Numbered from the stretch's first letter, positions 34,019 through 42,820 are shown. The stretch is 64,000 nucleotides of DNA from Vibrio xiamenensis (GCF_900100015.1 NZ_FNDD01000001.1:309411-373410), one strand, 5' to 3'. Notes: generated from the sequence alone by a model not told the origin. Numbers and translations are program-made.

Positions 34019-34911
34019 TTATATTCTATCGCTATGATATTTTGTTCTCTTGGTGCCGTTACCCAGTAAACATCTGAAAAAACGAAAAAGTCGCCACCGC
34101 TATTATGCTTGTCTTGCCATTTTCTAAAATCACTATTAAACACTGGTACGTAACCAGAGAATTTTCTGGCTAAGTATCCATAGTGGAGAAGGCTATAGGA
34201 TTCAAAGTAGATTGCGCTCTCTACTTTATTTAGTGCTCCATTTTTACTCCAGATTCCTAAAGGTTCAGAACCTCCCCAGAAGCTCCATTTTCTAGCAGAT
34301 AAAAAGTCATACGTATCTTTAATATAATATCCATACTTTTCAACTAAAAATATGCTTGAACCATCATTTTTAACTTGAGTCTGACCTCTAACAACTATTT
34401 TCAGTGTGGCATTTCCAATTGCTCCATACCAATCATTTAGGTCATCCAAATAATCACCAACCTTAAGACGATTAACTTGGGCAGTAGCTTCTAATTCAAG
34501 TGTGTCATTACTATCACCAATTCTGACTGAATTATTTCCATTCCAACCGGCATTTTTTAGTTTTGTTCGTAGTTCATTTATCCCGCTTGGACTATTCCAT
34601 TCTTTTGATAAACTTTGTATTCCATCTTGGATTTGCACAAACTGTAAAGCCCATTGCATCTTTATTATTGACTTATCGACTACACTTTCGGGTATTAATC
34701 TTGGATCTCCTGTTAAATAGGCTCTCTTATCATCTATATTCATTTTATACGCAGGAGATATGCTAAACCAGTGTTCCATGATTCGGGCTGAGACTTCCCA
34801 ACCCATCTTTCTCATCGCATCTGGAATTTGATCAATATGAAATACTTCACAATCGAAGATTTTGCCAATGGTGTTACTTTGAGGTGACGTTTTAGATGTT
34901 GCTATAGCCAT
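34015..34911 (-). CDS. Toxin/effector candidate, DUF6402-like
   Basis: 298 residues from ATG 34911, which overlaps the previous stop (TAATG). The N-terminal part has FHIDQIPDAMRKMGWEVSARIMEHWF and the C-terminal part SFWGGSEPLGIWSKNGAL, GYVPVFNSDFRKWQDKHN and SGGDFFVFSDVYWVTAP, which I recall as features of DUF6402 proteins, often found with type VI secretion genes (from memory). No signal peptide. The toxic activity is unknown; no catalytic motif can be named. An upstream in-frame ATG (34938) lies inside the previous gene and is less likely. Confidence 0.7.
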   Translation of the reverse strand: MAIATSKTSPQSNTIGKIFDCEVFHIDQIPDAMRKMGWEVSARIMEHWFSISPAYKMNIDDKRAYLTGDPRLIPESVVDKSIIKMQWALQFVQIQDGIQSLSKEWNSPSGINELRTKLKNAGWNGNNSVRIGDSNDTLELEATAQVNRLKVGDYLDDLNDWYGAIGNATLKIVVRGQTQVKNDGSSIFLVEKYGYYIKDTYDFLSARKWSFWGGSEPLGIWSKNGALNKVESAIYFESYSLLHYGYLARKFSGYVPVFNSDFRKWQDKHNSGGDFFVFSDVYWVTAPREQNIIAIEYK

Positions 34912-35339
34912 TATCGTAGTCCTACTTTTAATTGGCATAGATATTCGAGTTCTACGCTTTCTTGCTTATCACTTGTGACGAGTGATGTTTTTCCATCACT
35001 AGACGTTTTTCCTTCGATTAAACCTGATGCTGTTTTAATTCCGTAAGCGAATTCTTGGCAGGGAGTTTTCGTTTCTGAGCATTGGATTACAAAATGTTCA
35101 TCATATTGGCAAACTTCATTTTGAAAGTAGTTGACTACACCGTCTCTTACCCTTGGTGCTCTATGACCCGCGCCTACGGCAGGGCATATATTTCCTTCTT
35201 TTACGTCACTTTCATAAGCCATTGAGGTTTTGGGAAAGAAGCTTTCCGTATTTTGAGTTTCTTCTACGGTATTGGGTTTGTCGTGTTGCTCGTTTTCATA
35301 CGCGATAGAACCGACAGGAAAAATGCTTTGTGATGTCAT
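34911..35339 (-). CDS. Small leader/adaptor protein of the effector operon
   Basis: 142 residues. Two similar short motifs near the start, SIFPVGSIAYEN and SFFPKTSMAYES. Then CPAVGAGHRAPRVRDGVVNYFQNEVCQYDEHFVIQC and ASGLIEGKTSSDGKTSLV, a pattern like the small beta domain (YDEHF...G..G.TD..G.T) attached to type VI PAAR/VgrG-linked effectors. Four or more Cys. Probably helps load the toxin or is its N-terminal half encoded separately. First gene of the operon. Confidence 0.6.
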   Translation of the reverse strand: MTSQSIFPVGSIAYENEQHDKPNTVEETQNTESFFPKTSMAYESDVKEGNICPAVGAGHRAPRVRDGVVNYFQNEVCQYDEHFVIQCSETKTPCQEFAYGIKTASGLIEGKTSSDGKTSLVTSDKQESVELEYLCQLKVGLR

Positions 35340-35470
35340 CGATGCACCATTAATGGATAAATATCGTTCGATTTTAGCATTGTTATAAAAGTTTAGTCTG
35401 ACTGTAGTGGTAGTTAACTTGCCGTAATTTATAGTGTTTTTGAAGGTTTTGAAGAAACATCAGTTTTTGG
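35340..35470 (-). promoter_or_regulatory. Effector operon leader, diverged copy of the immunity leader
   Basis: ACCATTAATGGATAAAT near the start codon and the GCCGTAATTTATAGTGTTTTTGAAGG-type block near 35420-35450 (plus-strand sense) correspond to the leader found before the orphan operons, in the same order and spacing. Hence effector and orphan operons probably share their promoter type. Confidence 0.6.
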
Positions 35471-35591
35471 TGTTGATCTCATACTCAGTAACTATAGCGA
35501 GCTATAAAGTTAAATTTTTACTGTTTATTTGTACAGTATTTTGGTGTTTAATTGTGTTCATCCATATACATCAAAGCCTATCAGGGAAGTA

Positions 35592-36701
35592 ATGATTCAG
35601 CATCAGCGAAGATTTCTACGATTAGACGATATACCGGATAAAACCTGTTTATCCAAAGGGGAAGTATTAGACGCGATAGAACACCATAAGATTCATTTCT
35701 GTGCTTACATCGATACCAAGAATTTAGGTGCGGTCGCTCAGTACCAAGATTCACTTAAAGTAGTTTCTATCTTTAATTACAAAGGGATGGTTAGGCTCAG
35801 CCCGCTGGTGTCCGAAAAATTTGCTTTAACACTTGCGCCTCAGAGTAATAAGTTTTTTACCATTCTAGAGCCGAAATCGATTTGCCGTTGGCGTTCTATA
35901 TCTGATGCATTTCCAAGTGTTGAGGTTGCAGGTTTCGAGTACCTAAAAATAGCTCCCATCCAACCGAAGCAAGAGCTTGCTGCATACGCTGGAATTACGG
36001 TTTCTTCAACGGTTGAGCAACTGGCTGGAAGTATGGTTAACCTGTTTTCACGGACTTTTCCACAAGCCGATTTTTCAGAGATGAGGAAGCGTTATCCTTC
36101 AACGCACTTTCAGCAGCTTGAAGTGGCGTCATGTAAGGTTGAAGTAGGGCAATTAAGAATTGATATAGAAGAGTTAATGAGTGCTTTTGGTACGAATTGC
36201 ATTAACTTCAACCGTTATGTTTCGGTTGAAAGTGTTGAAGAAACCGAAAACTCAACACTCAATGCAACGGTTAAGAGTACTAGTGGTCAACCGTTACCTT
36301 CGGTTACCGAAAGCACTGGTTTAGTATTAAGTTCGGTTACCAATAGCGTTGACCAATGCGTATCAAGCGTTACTTCTAACGCTGTTGTACCGTTAGATTC
36401 GGTTACTAGTAGTACTGATGTTCGGTTAGGTTCGGTTAAACCCCTGTTATTTACTCATCCGATAAAGCAAATGGTCTATGACATTCTGCAACACTATCCC
36501 GAATATGAATCTCGCCAAATATGGCACTTACTCAAACTGGATGTTACGCAGCAAACCCGACAATTCGATTGCGATGCACTGATTTTTGAAATCACAGCGG
36601 ACGACCTGCATTATTTTGGTCGCGGAGATACAACGAGATCAATCTCATATCGACGTTTTCAAAACATACTTAGTGAGGTGAGGAAAAAGCTTCACGTATA
36701 G
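35592..36701 (+). CDS. Island protein of unknown function, 369 residues, with 11-residue repeats
   Basis: Start ATG 35592 behind AGGGAAG. The N-terminal region (LSKGEVLDAIEHHKIHFCAYI) and the C-terminal region (HPIKQMVYDILQHYPEYESRQIWHLLKLDV, then RRFQNILSEVRKKLHV) look folded. Between them lies a Ser/Thr/Val linker with about five 11-residue repeats (LSSVTNSVDQC type). Proteins like this stand upstream of alpA in vibrio islands; role unknown, regulation or replication is possible. Confidence 0.7.
   Translation: MIQHQRRFLRLDDIPDKTCLSKGEVLDAIEHHKIHFCAYIDTKNLGAVAQYQDSLKVVSIFNYKGMVRLSPLVSEKFALTLAPQSNKFFTILEPKSICRWRSISDAFPSVEVAGFEYLKIAPIQPKQELAAYAGITVSSTVEQLAGSMVNLFSRTFPQADFSEMRKRYPSTHFQQLEVASCKVEVGQLRIDIEELMSAFGTNCINFNRYVSVESVEETENSTLNATVKSTSGQPLPSVTESTGLVLSSVTNSVDQCVSSVTSNAVVPLDSVTSSTDVRLGSVKPLLFTHPIKQMVYDILQHYPEYESRQIWHLLKLDVTQQTRQFDCDALIFEITADDLHYFGRGDTTRSISYRRFQNILSEVRKKLHV
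36299..36439 (+). repeat. 33-bp tandem repeat with TTCGGTTA boxes
   Basis: TTCGGTTAC or TTCGGTTA at 36299, 36332, 36398 and 36431 (an extra one at 36421), a degenerate unit at 36365, giving a 33-bp period. It also contains the inverted repeat AGCGTTA-CTTC-TAACGCT (36366-36383). It may simply encode the protein repeat, or act as iterons for the replication protein downstream. Confidence 0.6.
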
Positions 36702-36773
36702 CTGCACGGTAATCTGCACAGACAAGTTTCTTCGTGTTGAATGAAAGCTCAACCAACAATGAGGAACAATAAT

Positions 36774-37016
36774 ATGTCTATCGCTACCGTTGAGAAACGC
36801 GCATACACGGAACAAGAGACCGCCGCTTATATTGGTATGAGCCGTTCTTTTCTACGTCAAGCTCGAATGGAGGGGCAACGCCGTAACAGAACGGTCGCCC
36901 CGCCATTTATTAAAATTGGCCGAGCGGTTCGTTACTTAAAAGAAGACTTGGATCGCTGGCTAGAGAACCACACTAAACTTGATCACTTGCCGATTAGAGG
37001 TGGTTTTAATGGCTGA
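36774..37016 (+). CDS. AlpA-like transcriptional regulator / excisionase-type HTH protein
   Basis: 80 residues from ATG 36774 (GAGGAAC upstream; two earlier ATGs are poorly placed). MerR-like helix-turn-helix: YTEQETAAYIGMSRSFLRQARMEGQ, then PPFIKIGRAVRYLKEDLDRWLENH, the AlpA/prophage regulator pattern. In P4-like elements AlpA controls int and excision. Overlaps the next gene by 8 bp. Confidence 0.85.
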   Translation: MSIATVEKRAYTEQETAAYIGMSRSFLRQARMEGQRRNRTVAPPFIKIGRAVRYLKEDLDRWLENHTKLDHLPIRGGFNG

Positions 37017-38247
37017 ACAATCCCTGTCACCTGAATTTCCTCATCTTCGATATTCGGAATCAGGAAAACCTATCGTTTTGAATACTGCCGATAACTTAAG
37101 AGCACTCCTAGAGTGCTCTGGTTACCAAGCTAGAGTAAATCAAATGACGCTTGAGCAAGATATTTTTCGGGGTGCTGAACGAATTGGCTCGCCTGACATT
37201 ATTCGCAGCGAACTTATTTCACTTGCTTCAATTCACCGCGTGCCTAAAGCGGCAATTGATGATCATTTCTCGGCAATTGCCGCCGAGATAAGTTATCACC
37301 CGATAGCTAATTGGTTGGATGGTGTTTGGGATGGAAAGTTAAGAGTCGATGCGGTGCTAAATTGCGTTAAGGCGAAACATCCACAGCTTGCTTCCATCGT
37401 ATTAAAGCGCTGGTTAGTGGGGTGTGTTGCATCACTGATTAAACCTAACTTTAAATCTAAGCTGGTACCTGTCCTACAAGGTGAGCAGTCGTTTAAGAAA
37501 ACCGCTTTTGTTGAGCGTATTGCGACGGTTATGCCTGGGGCATTTTTGGAAGGGGCTGAACTCAATCCTGATAACAAAGATAGTGTACTTTCAGTGATTC
37601 GCTCTTGGATTGTCGAGCTGGGAGAATTAGAGCGTTCAACGAAAAACTGTCAAGGCGCATTAAAAGCATTTATTAGCCGCTCTTGCGACACGGTTCGTCC
37701 GCCCTATGCAAGAAATGATATTAAAAAGCCACGCCAAACTAACTTGATAGCAACCGTGAATGGTATGGACTTCTTAAGAGATGAAACGGGCAATTCACGT
37801 TATGCCGTTATTGAACTGGAAGGTGCCGCTGATATGGATATGCTCAACGAGCTTTTGGGTTGGCGTTATCAATCAACAGGGGAACTTTCTTTGGTTGAAC
37901 CGGAAAAATTGCGGCAGTTCTGGCTAGAGGTAAAGCACTTGCTTGTAATTGAAAATTACGCTTGGATGCTTTCACCCAAAGAGCAAGCGTTAGTAGCTCA
38001 GGAGTCGGCTAAATACGTTGATAAGGGCGCTTGGTATAAGGTTATTCTAGAGCACATAACGACATGTGAAGATAAAGCAAGAGAGTGGATGACCACTAAG
38101 CAAATTTGTGAGTATTTACATATCGATTATTCAAAAGCGAATACGGTAGGGAGGGCTCTTTCACTACTTAGCAAGGAGGGTATTCTAGAAAAGAAAATGC
38201 TCGACGGTATCAATCGTTACTGTTTTCCAACTATCGTTCCTATCTAA
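37009..38247 (+). CDS. VapE/VirE-family replication ATPase
   Basis: 412 residues from ATG 37009. The VapE domain is recognised from HPIANWLDGVWDGKLRVD, LKRWLVGCVASL, the P-loop region LVPVLQGEQSFKKTAFVERIA, ELGELERSTKNCQGALKAFISR and NGMDFLRDETGNSRYAVIEL. The P-loop is irregular: Lys stands where the last Gly of GxxxxGKT is expected. A winged-helix-like end (KQICEYLHIDYSKANTVGRALSLLSKEGILE) could bind DNA. Such proteins serve as helicase-type replication factors in phage satellites. Followed by a strong terminator. Confidence 0.85.
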   Translation: MAEQSLSPEFPHLRYSESGKPIVLNTADNLRALLECSGYQARVNQMTLEQDIFRGAERIGSPDIIRSELISLASIHRVPKAAIDDHFSAIAAEISYHPIANWLDGVWDGKLRVDAVLNCVKAKHPQLASIVLKRWLVGCVASLIKPNFKSKLVPVLQGEQSFKKTAFVERIATVMPGAFLEGAELNPDNKDSVLSVIRSWIVELGELERSTKNCQGALKAFISRSCDTVRPPYARNDIKKPRQTNLIATVNGMDFLRDETGNSRYAVIELEGAADMDMLNELLGWRYQSTGELSLVEPEKLRQFWLEVKHLLVIENYAWMLSPKEQALVAQESAKYVDKGAWYKVILEHITTCEDKAREWMTTKQICEYLHIDYSKANTVGRALSLLSKEGILEKKMLDGINRYCFPTIVPI

Positions 38248-38269
38248 CCTCTGCATCCTAAAATCCTCA

Positions 38270-38322
38270 CCCCACTTGCTCCACTGAATACCATACAAAG
38301 TGGGGCAAGTGGGGTGTTTTTT
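38270..38322 (+). terminator. Terminator of the alpA-vapE operon
   Basis: CCCCACTTGCTCCAC pairs with GTGGGGCAAGTGGGG (about 15 bp, one G-U), loop 15 nt, then TGTTTTTT. Confidence 0.9.
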
Positions 38323-38823
38323 ATGCTTGGGGGTAACAAGGTTTTGCCCCAAAACGCGTTAGGTTAAATAATCTACAACATCGAGCATTAGTTTTACCCA
38401 ATAAAAAGTTATCCTATAGAATGCAAGCCAAGCAATTTAAGCCTTCATTGTGGGCATTTTTCTAGTCAAAGTAACCTTCTGGGTAGTGAAATCATCCTAA
38501 CGTCCTTTTAGGGATGATAAATCATTGAAAATATTGTTATCGTCCTTTTATTCATCAGTAAACTTGACTCCCCGAGATACGACTCTGCTCCTATCATTTC
38601 AGAAGAAAGACCAGAAGCCCCAAAAGAGCCTACGTTAAGTTAAACAGAAAATGCCAAATGTTTTGTAATAGAAGACGATCGAAAAAGCCACTGTAACCTT
38701 TTGATCGAGAATTGTAAAAGATGCTTAATTGAGGCCAGGTTGAGGTCGTTGTAGATACTGTTTGTAAGCGTTTTTTATGCGCTCGCAGAGAAAAGAGAAT
38801 GATAATCTAAATCGAGTGTAACA
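38323..38823. other. Intergenic region, 500 bp
   Basis: No gene recognised. Contains an imperfect hairpin at 38491-38519 (ATCATCCTAA / TTAGGGATGAT) and must hold the promoter of the LRR gene. Otherwise nothing. Confidence 0.4.
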
Positions 38824-40764
38824 ATGACATTATCAAAAAAACAATTCACGAGATCAACTGGCCGGTTTCTTGTTAGTCTAATTGGTCTAGCTCTTCTTAC
38901 TGGCTGTGAACATCCAACGGAAGGGTTGGTATATGCTAGAAATCCTGATGGTTCGGACAACAAAGCAATAGTTGTAGCGTATAGAGGTGAAGAGACCGAT
39001 GTGATCATTCCAGATTCGGTTACCACCATTGAGAAGAATGCCTTCCGTAGAAATAAGCTTACGAGCGTGACTTTTCCTGATTCGTTGACCACCATTGGCA
39101 ACTATGCGTTTCGAGGCAACGAGCTCACCAACGTGACCATTCCAGATTCGGTTACCACCATTGGGGTTGAGACGTTTAGTACCAACAAGCTCACCAGCGT
39201 GACCCTTCCAGATTCGTTGACCACCATTAGGGAGCGGGCGTTCGAATACAACAGACTCACCAGCTTGACCCTTCCAGATACGGTGATCTACATTGGGGAT
39301 TCTGCGTTTCGTGACAATCAGCTCACTAGCGTGACCCTTCCAGATTCGTTGACCACCATCAGGAAGTCGGCGTTCGAATACAACAGACTCACCAGCGTGA
39401 CTCTTCCAGATTCGTTGATCACCATTGGCAGCCATGCGTTTCGAGGCAACGAGCTCACCAGCCTGACTCTGCCAGATTCACTGGCCACTATTGGGGCGTA
39501 TGCGTTTAATGGCAACGAGCTCACCAAACTGACCCTGCCAAATTCGGTAACAACCATCGAGGATCTGGCGTTTAATCACAATAGACTCACCAGCGTGACC
39601 CTACCAGATTCGGTAACCTCCATTGGGTATGATGCGTTTGGTGACAACGAGCTCACCAGCGTGACCATTCCAGATTCTGTAACCACTATTGGGAGTGCGT
39701 CGTTTCGATCCAACAAGCTCACCAGCGTGACTCTGCCAGATTCGGTAACACTCATCGAGAGTGACGCGTTTTATGGCAATAAGCTCACCAACGTGACCCT
39801 GCCAGAGTCACTGGCCACTATTGGGTATGGGGCGTTTAGTCACAACAAGCTCACCAGTGTGACCCTTCCTGATTCGGTGACCACTATTGGGCATGAGGCG
39901 TTTAATCACAATAGACTCACCAGCGTGACCCTTCCAGATACGGTGATCTACATTGGGGATTCTGCGTTTCGTGAAAATCAGCTCACCAGCGTGACCCTGC
40001 CAGATTCATTGGCCACTATTGGATATCGAGCGTTTCGAGGCAACAAGCTCACCAACTTGACCATTCCAGATTCGGTTACCACCATTGGGGATGAGGCGTT
40101 TAGTACCAACAAGCTCACCAGCGTGACAATTCCAGATACGGTGATCTACATTGGGGATTCTGCGTTTCGTGAAAATCAGCTCACTAGCGTGACCATACCA
40201 GATTCTGTGATCACCATTGGGGATGAGGCGTTTGAAAACAACAGACTCACCAGCGTGACCCTGCCAAATTCTGTGACTACCATTGGTAGTGGTGTATTTA
40301 ATAATAATAGACTATCCACCTTTAACGATGCACCATCAGATGGATTTATTTTTGCTCGTAATAGTGATGGCTCTGAGAACAAGAAGGTAATCATTTCTTA
40401 TGGTGGAGTAAGACATGGGATTGTTATTCCAGGTTCAGTGACCACTATTGGATATGAGGCGTTTCGTGACAACGAGCTCACCAGTGTGACCATTCCAGAT
40501 TCGGTGACCACCATTGAGTATGGGGCGTTTGAAAACAACAGGCTCACCAGCGTGACCCTACCAGATTCGGTGACCACAATTAGCGAGAAAGCATTTGCTG
40601 ATAACTGGCTCGGCAGCGTGACCATTCCAGATTCGGTGACCACCATTGGGGATGAGGCGTTTAGTAACAACTCGAGAGCACTCACTAGCGTGATCATTCC
40701 AGATTCGGTAATCAGCGTTGGGTATCATGCGTTTGATGTAAGTGTAACAATTAAGCGGAATTAA
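38824..40764 (+). CDS. BspA-type leucine-rich-repeat lipoprotein
   Basis: 646 residues. Lipobox LLTGC with lipid-bearing Cys 28, so probably anchored in a membrane. After a cap region (GLVYARNPDGSDNKAIVVAYRG) come 19 complete 22-residue repeats of the LRR_5 type (NKLTSVTLPDSVTTIGxxAF). A second, similar cap (GFIFARNSDGSENKKVIISYGG) follows and then about four more repeats. BspA proteins act in binding of host or cell surfaces; here the target is unknown. A modular expansion by unequal crossing-over is obvious in the DNA. Confidence 0.88.
   Translation: MTLSKKQFTRSTGRFLVSLIGLALLTGCEHPTEGLVYARNPDGSDNKAIVVAYRGEETDVIIPDSVTTIEKNAFRRNKLTSVTFPDSLTTIGNYAFRGNELTNVTIPDSVTTIGVETFSTNKLTSVTLPDSLTTIRERAFEYNRLTSLTLPDTVIYIGDSAFRDNQLTSVTLPDSLTTIRKSAFEYNRLTSVTLPDSLITIGSHAFRGNELTSLTLPDSLATIGAYAFNGNELTKLTLPNSVTTIEDLAFNHNRLTSVTLPDSVTSIGYDAFGDNELTSVTIPDSVTTIGSASFRSNKLTSVTLPDSVTLIESDAFYGNKLTNVTLPESLATIGYGAFSHNKLTSVTLPDSVTTIGHEAFNHNRLTSVTLPDTVIYIGDSAFRENQLTSVTLPDSLATIGYRAFRGNKLTNLTIPDSVTTIGDEAFSTNKLTSVTIPDTVIYIGDSAFRENQLTSVTIPDSVITIGDEAFENNRLTSVTLPNSVTTIGSGVFNNNRLSTFNDAPSDGFIFARNSDGSENKKVIISYGGVRHGIVIPGSVTTIGYEAFRDNELTSVTIPDSVTTIEYGAFENNRLTSVTLPDSVTTISEKAFADNWLGSVTIPDSVTTIGDEAFSNNSRALTSVIIPDSVISVGYHAFDVSVTIKRN
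39052..40305 (+). repeat. 66-bp tandem repeats within the LRR gene
   Basis: Nineteen in-frame units of exactly 66 bp; recurrent blocks such as CTCACCAGCGTGACC and CCAGATTCGGT. Some multi-unit blocks recur nearly unchanged (for example the GATACGGTGATCTACATTGG unit at three places), showing recent shuffling. Confidence 0.9.
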
Positions 40765-41278
40765 TACTGTTTTGAGTACTGTCGTATTTTAACATGTGGC
40801 AGTGCCTACTAGAGGTGCTGGATTTTACGAGTTCTCATCAATCTCAAGTTGGTGAGGATGGTTTATAGCGCATTAGCTTGACGCGTAGTATGGCTCTCTT
40901 GGAACTCATATTTATACAGCTAGAACGGAATGTAAGGGAGATTTATCTTTAGCTATTTATGGTTTGTTTGTGCTGTTTGACGAAACTAGAGCGCACTTCA
41001 ATCAAACCTTTCAACTAGCGCAACCTTACCCACCTCGCTTGCTTTTCTCGACTCACTTTACAATACCTAAAGTTATCTGGAAATTGGTAACTTTCCTCAT
41101 GTTCTAAATTGAAACTGTCCAAAAACTTCTTTACTTGACGATTTTTACTAAATCATTACGGGATTCCTGCATACTCAGTGTAACGTTAGCTACCATCCTT
41201 TATGGCAATAATGTACGGTGACCGAAAACATTGGTTACTACTCCCGTAATTAAATACGTAATGTAAGGAGGCGTTGTG
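40765..41278. other. Intergenic region, 514 bp
   Basis: No gene, terminator or repeat that I can support. AAGGAGG at 41265-41271 is the ribosome site of the following gene. Confidence 0.4.
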
Positions 41279-42574
41279 GTGATTAAAAACATGATGGATA
41301 TCAAACAAAAACTTGCACAGGGTAATTTTGGCATGCTCAAAGCAGACGGAATTGCATCCTGGTTAACTCAGTTAGTGAAAGAAGATAATGGTATCAGCAT
41401 GATTAACGACCTGAGAGCAGGCGGCGCTATTTCTGATCTGGATCTATATTCGTGGCTGGTTAAGAGACTTGCGGTTCGCTCAAAGCAAACCCGTATTGGT
41501 GATCATCGTGCTAATCTCTTGATGATTGAGCTTCAAAGCGTTGGCCCTATAGAAGACTTCAATACTTTGTTTACTTTGATAGAAGCGAGCAAGATTGACC
41601 CCGAGGTAAAGGCCAAGGTAACGCATTGTGACTACGTAGGACATGTTCTGTTGCTTCTTGCGGATATAGTCCCAGACGGCACGCTGATCCGAAATATGCG
41701 GGATGTCGAACATCATTTTTCGAATCAGCATTTTGCCTTTTTGAAAGCGAATAATGTCAGTCGTTGGGTGAATGATATCGCCAAGCACAAACGCTGTCTT
41801 CCCATGTTTGAAGAGCTTAGGCGTCACAATGTGATCAGCGACCTAGATATTTACCAGCAGCTGGATCACAACAAAGTCATATGGGAGCTTGAGGCCGGGC
41901 GGACTCACGAGATTTTATCGCTACTAAAAACATTCCCTCGAGACGGAAGTTTAGTGATAGATGACAGTGAAGATATCTGGCATATAGCCAATGACTACTC
42001 CCTGCCGTTAATCAGGGAGCTGCTGGCGATTGGTGCGGAGATTGACCATAATGCATTGCTTGCCAATACCTTTGCTGGTGACCACAATCGCGAGTTTAGT
42101 TTACTGGATTTTCTGCTAGGCCATTATGAAGTGTTTTCAGAGCAGGCGTTAGTATCGGCTTGTGCCTGTATTTTGTCTGAGACAGCCTTCCGGGTGGAGC
42201 TCAGCGACCAAAATGCGATTAAGACGCTGCTTGGAAAAATTCACTCCTTAGACACGGTATTTGATCAGAATATTTATTGGGCAAACTGGCATCGTGATGA
42301 TTATTCCCTGTTTGGTTTGCTGTTTCGTCTTAAGCCTGAATGGTTAATTAGATGGTACCCTGATTACGTCCCATCTGAATCTGCCATGGAAGGGATGGAT
42401 TGGGACTTTGTCGTTTGCGAAGGGGAGTTTGATAAATACCACCTCACCGAATTGAAAAATTTGGTTTCTCAGGGGGCTGAATTACCAATTGAGGAAATTA
42501 TTGAAGCTCTTGATGATAACGACCAAGACGACTACGCCGAACAACTCAGGGTGTTAAGTTGCGTCCAGAACTGA
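41279..42574 (+). CDS. Unknown soluble protein with an internal duplication
   Basis: 431 residues from GTG 41279, 7 nt after AAGGAGG (GTG 41276 is equally in frame). No signal peptide or membrane segment. The first 55 residues (IKQKLAQGNFGMLKADGIASWL...ISDLDLYSWL) are repeated at about 138-192 (VEHHFSNQHFAFLKANNVSRW...ISDLDIYQQL). The later part looks like helical, ankyrin/HEAT-like repeats (SLPLIRELLAIGAEIDHNALLANTF). No family recognised. Last gene of the element. Confidence 0.65.
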   Translation: MIKNMMDIKQKLAQGNFGMLKADGIASWLTQLVKEDNGISMINDLRAGGAISDLDLYSWLVKRLAVRSKQTRIGDHRANLLMIELQSVGPIEDFNTLFTLIEASKIDPEVKAKVTHCDYVGHVLLLLADIVPDGTLIRNMRDVEHHFSNQHFAFLKANNVSRWVNDIAKHKRCLPMFEELRRHNVISDLDIYQQLDHNKVIWELEAGRTHEILSLLKTFPRDGSLVIDDSEDIWHIANDYSLPLIRELLAIGAEIDHNALLANTFAGDHNREFSLLDFLLGHYEVFSEQALVSACACILSETAFRVELSDQNAIKTLLGKIHSLDTVFDQNIYWANWHRDDYSLFGLLFRLKPEWLIRWYPDYVPSESAMEGMDWDFVVCEGEFDKYHLTELKNLVSQGAELPIEEIIEALDDNDQDDYAEQLRVLSCVQN

Positions 42575-42732
42575 ACCACTTAGAAATTTGAGAATATGGG
42601 GTCTCGGTGTTTTAAATCAACCGTAATCATGAGTTCGGAAATAGTTTTCCATACCCATAGTTATTCATGTATTGCTAATGTTCAATTTTCCGAAAATGAC
42701 TTCTGTCCAAAACTAATCTAGAACACAAATTC

Positions 42733-42769
42733 GTGTAGCATCAATTAAAATGCTACACATTTGCTACAT
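42733..42769 (+). promoter_or_regulatory. Candidate integrase arm-type sites, right end
   Basis: GTGTAGCA (42733-42740, inverted) and TGCTACACATTTGCTACAT (42751-42769). They match the pair near int at 31930-31947 and lie 60-96 bp from the tRNA end. Confidence 0.55.
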
Positions 42770-42787
42770 AGATATCTCAATCAGCAA

Positions 42788-42820
42788 AAGGGCTAAGCAG
42801 GTATTAACCGCTTAGCCCTT
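42788..42820 (-). terminator. Terminator of tRNA-Arg(CCU)
   Basis: 11-bp stem AAGGGCTAAGC/GCTTAGCCCTT, followed on the minus strand by TTTT. It is copied with the tRNA 3' end at 20137 and 31713. Confidence 0.8.

Noticed and set aside
38491..38519. Small RNA or second terminator after vapE
   Set aside because: The hairpin has a bulge and no T tract; too weak to call.
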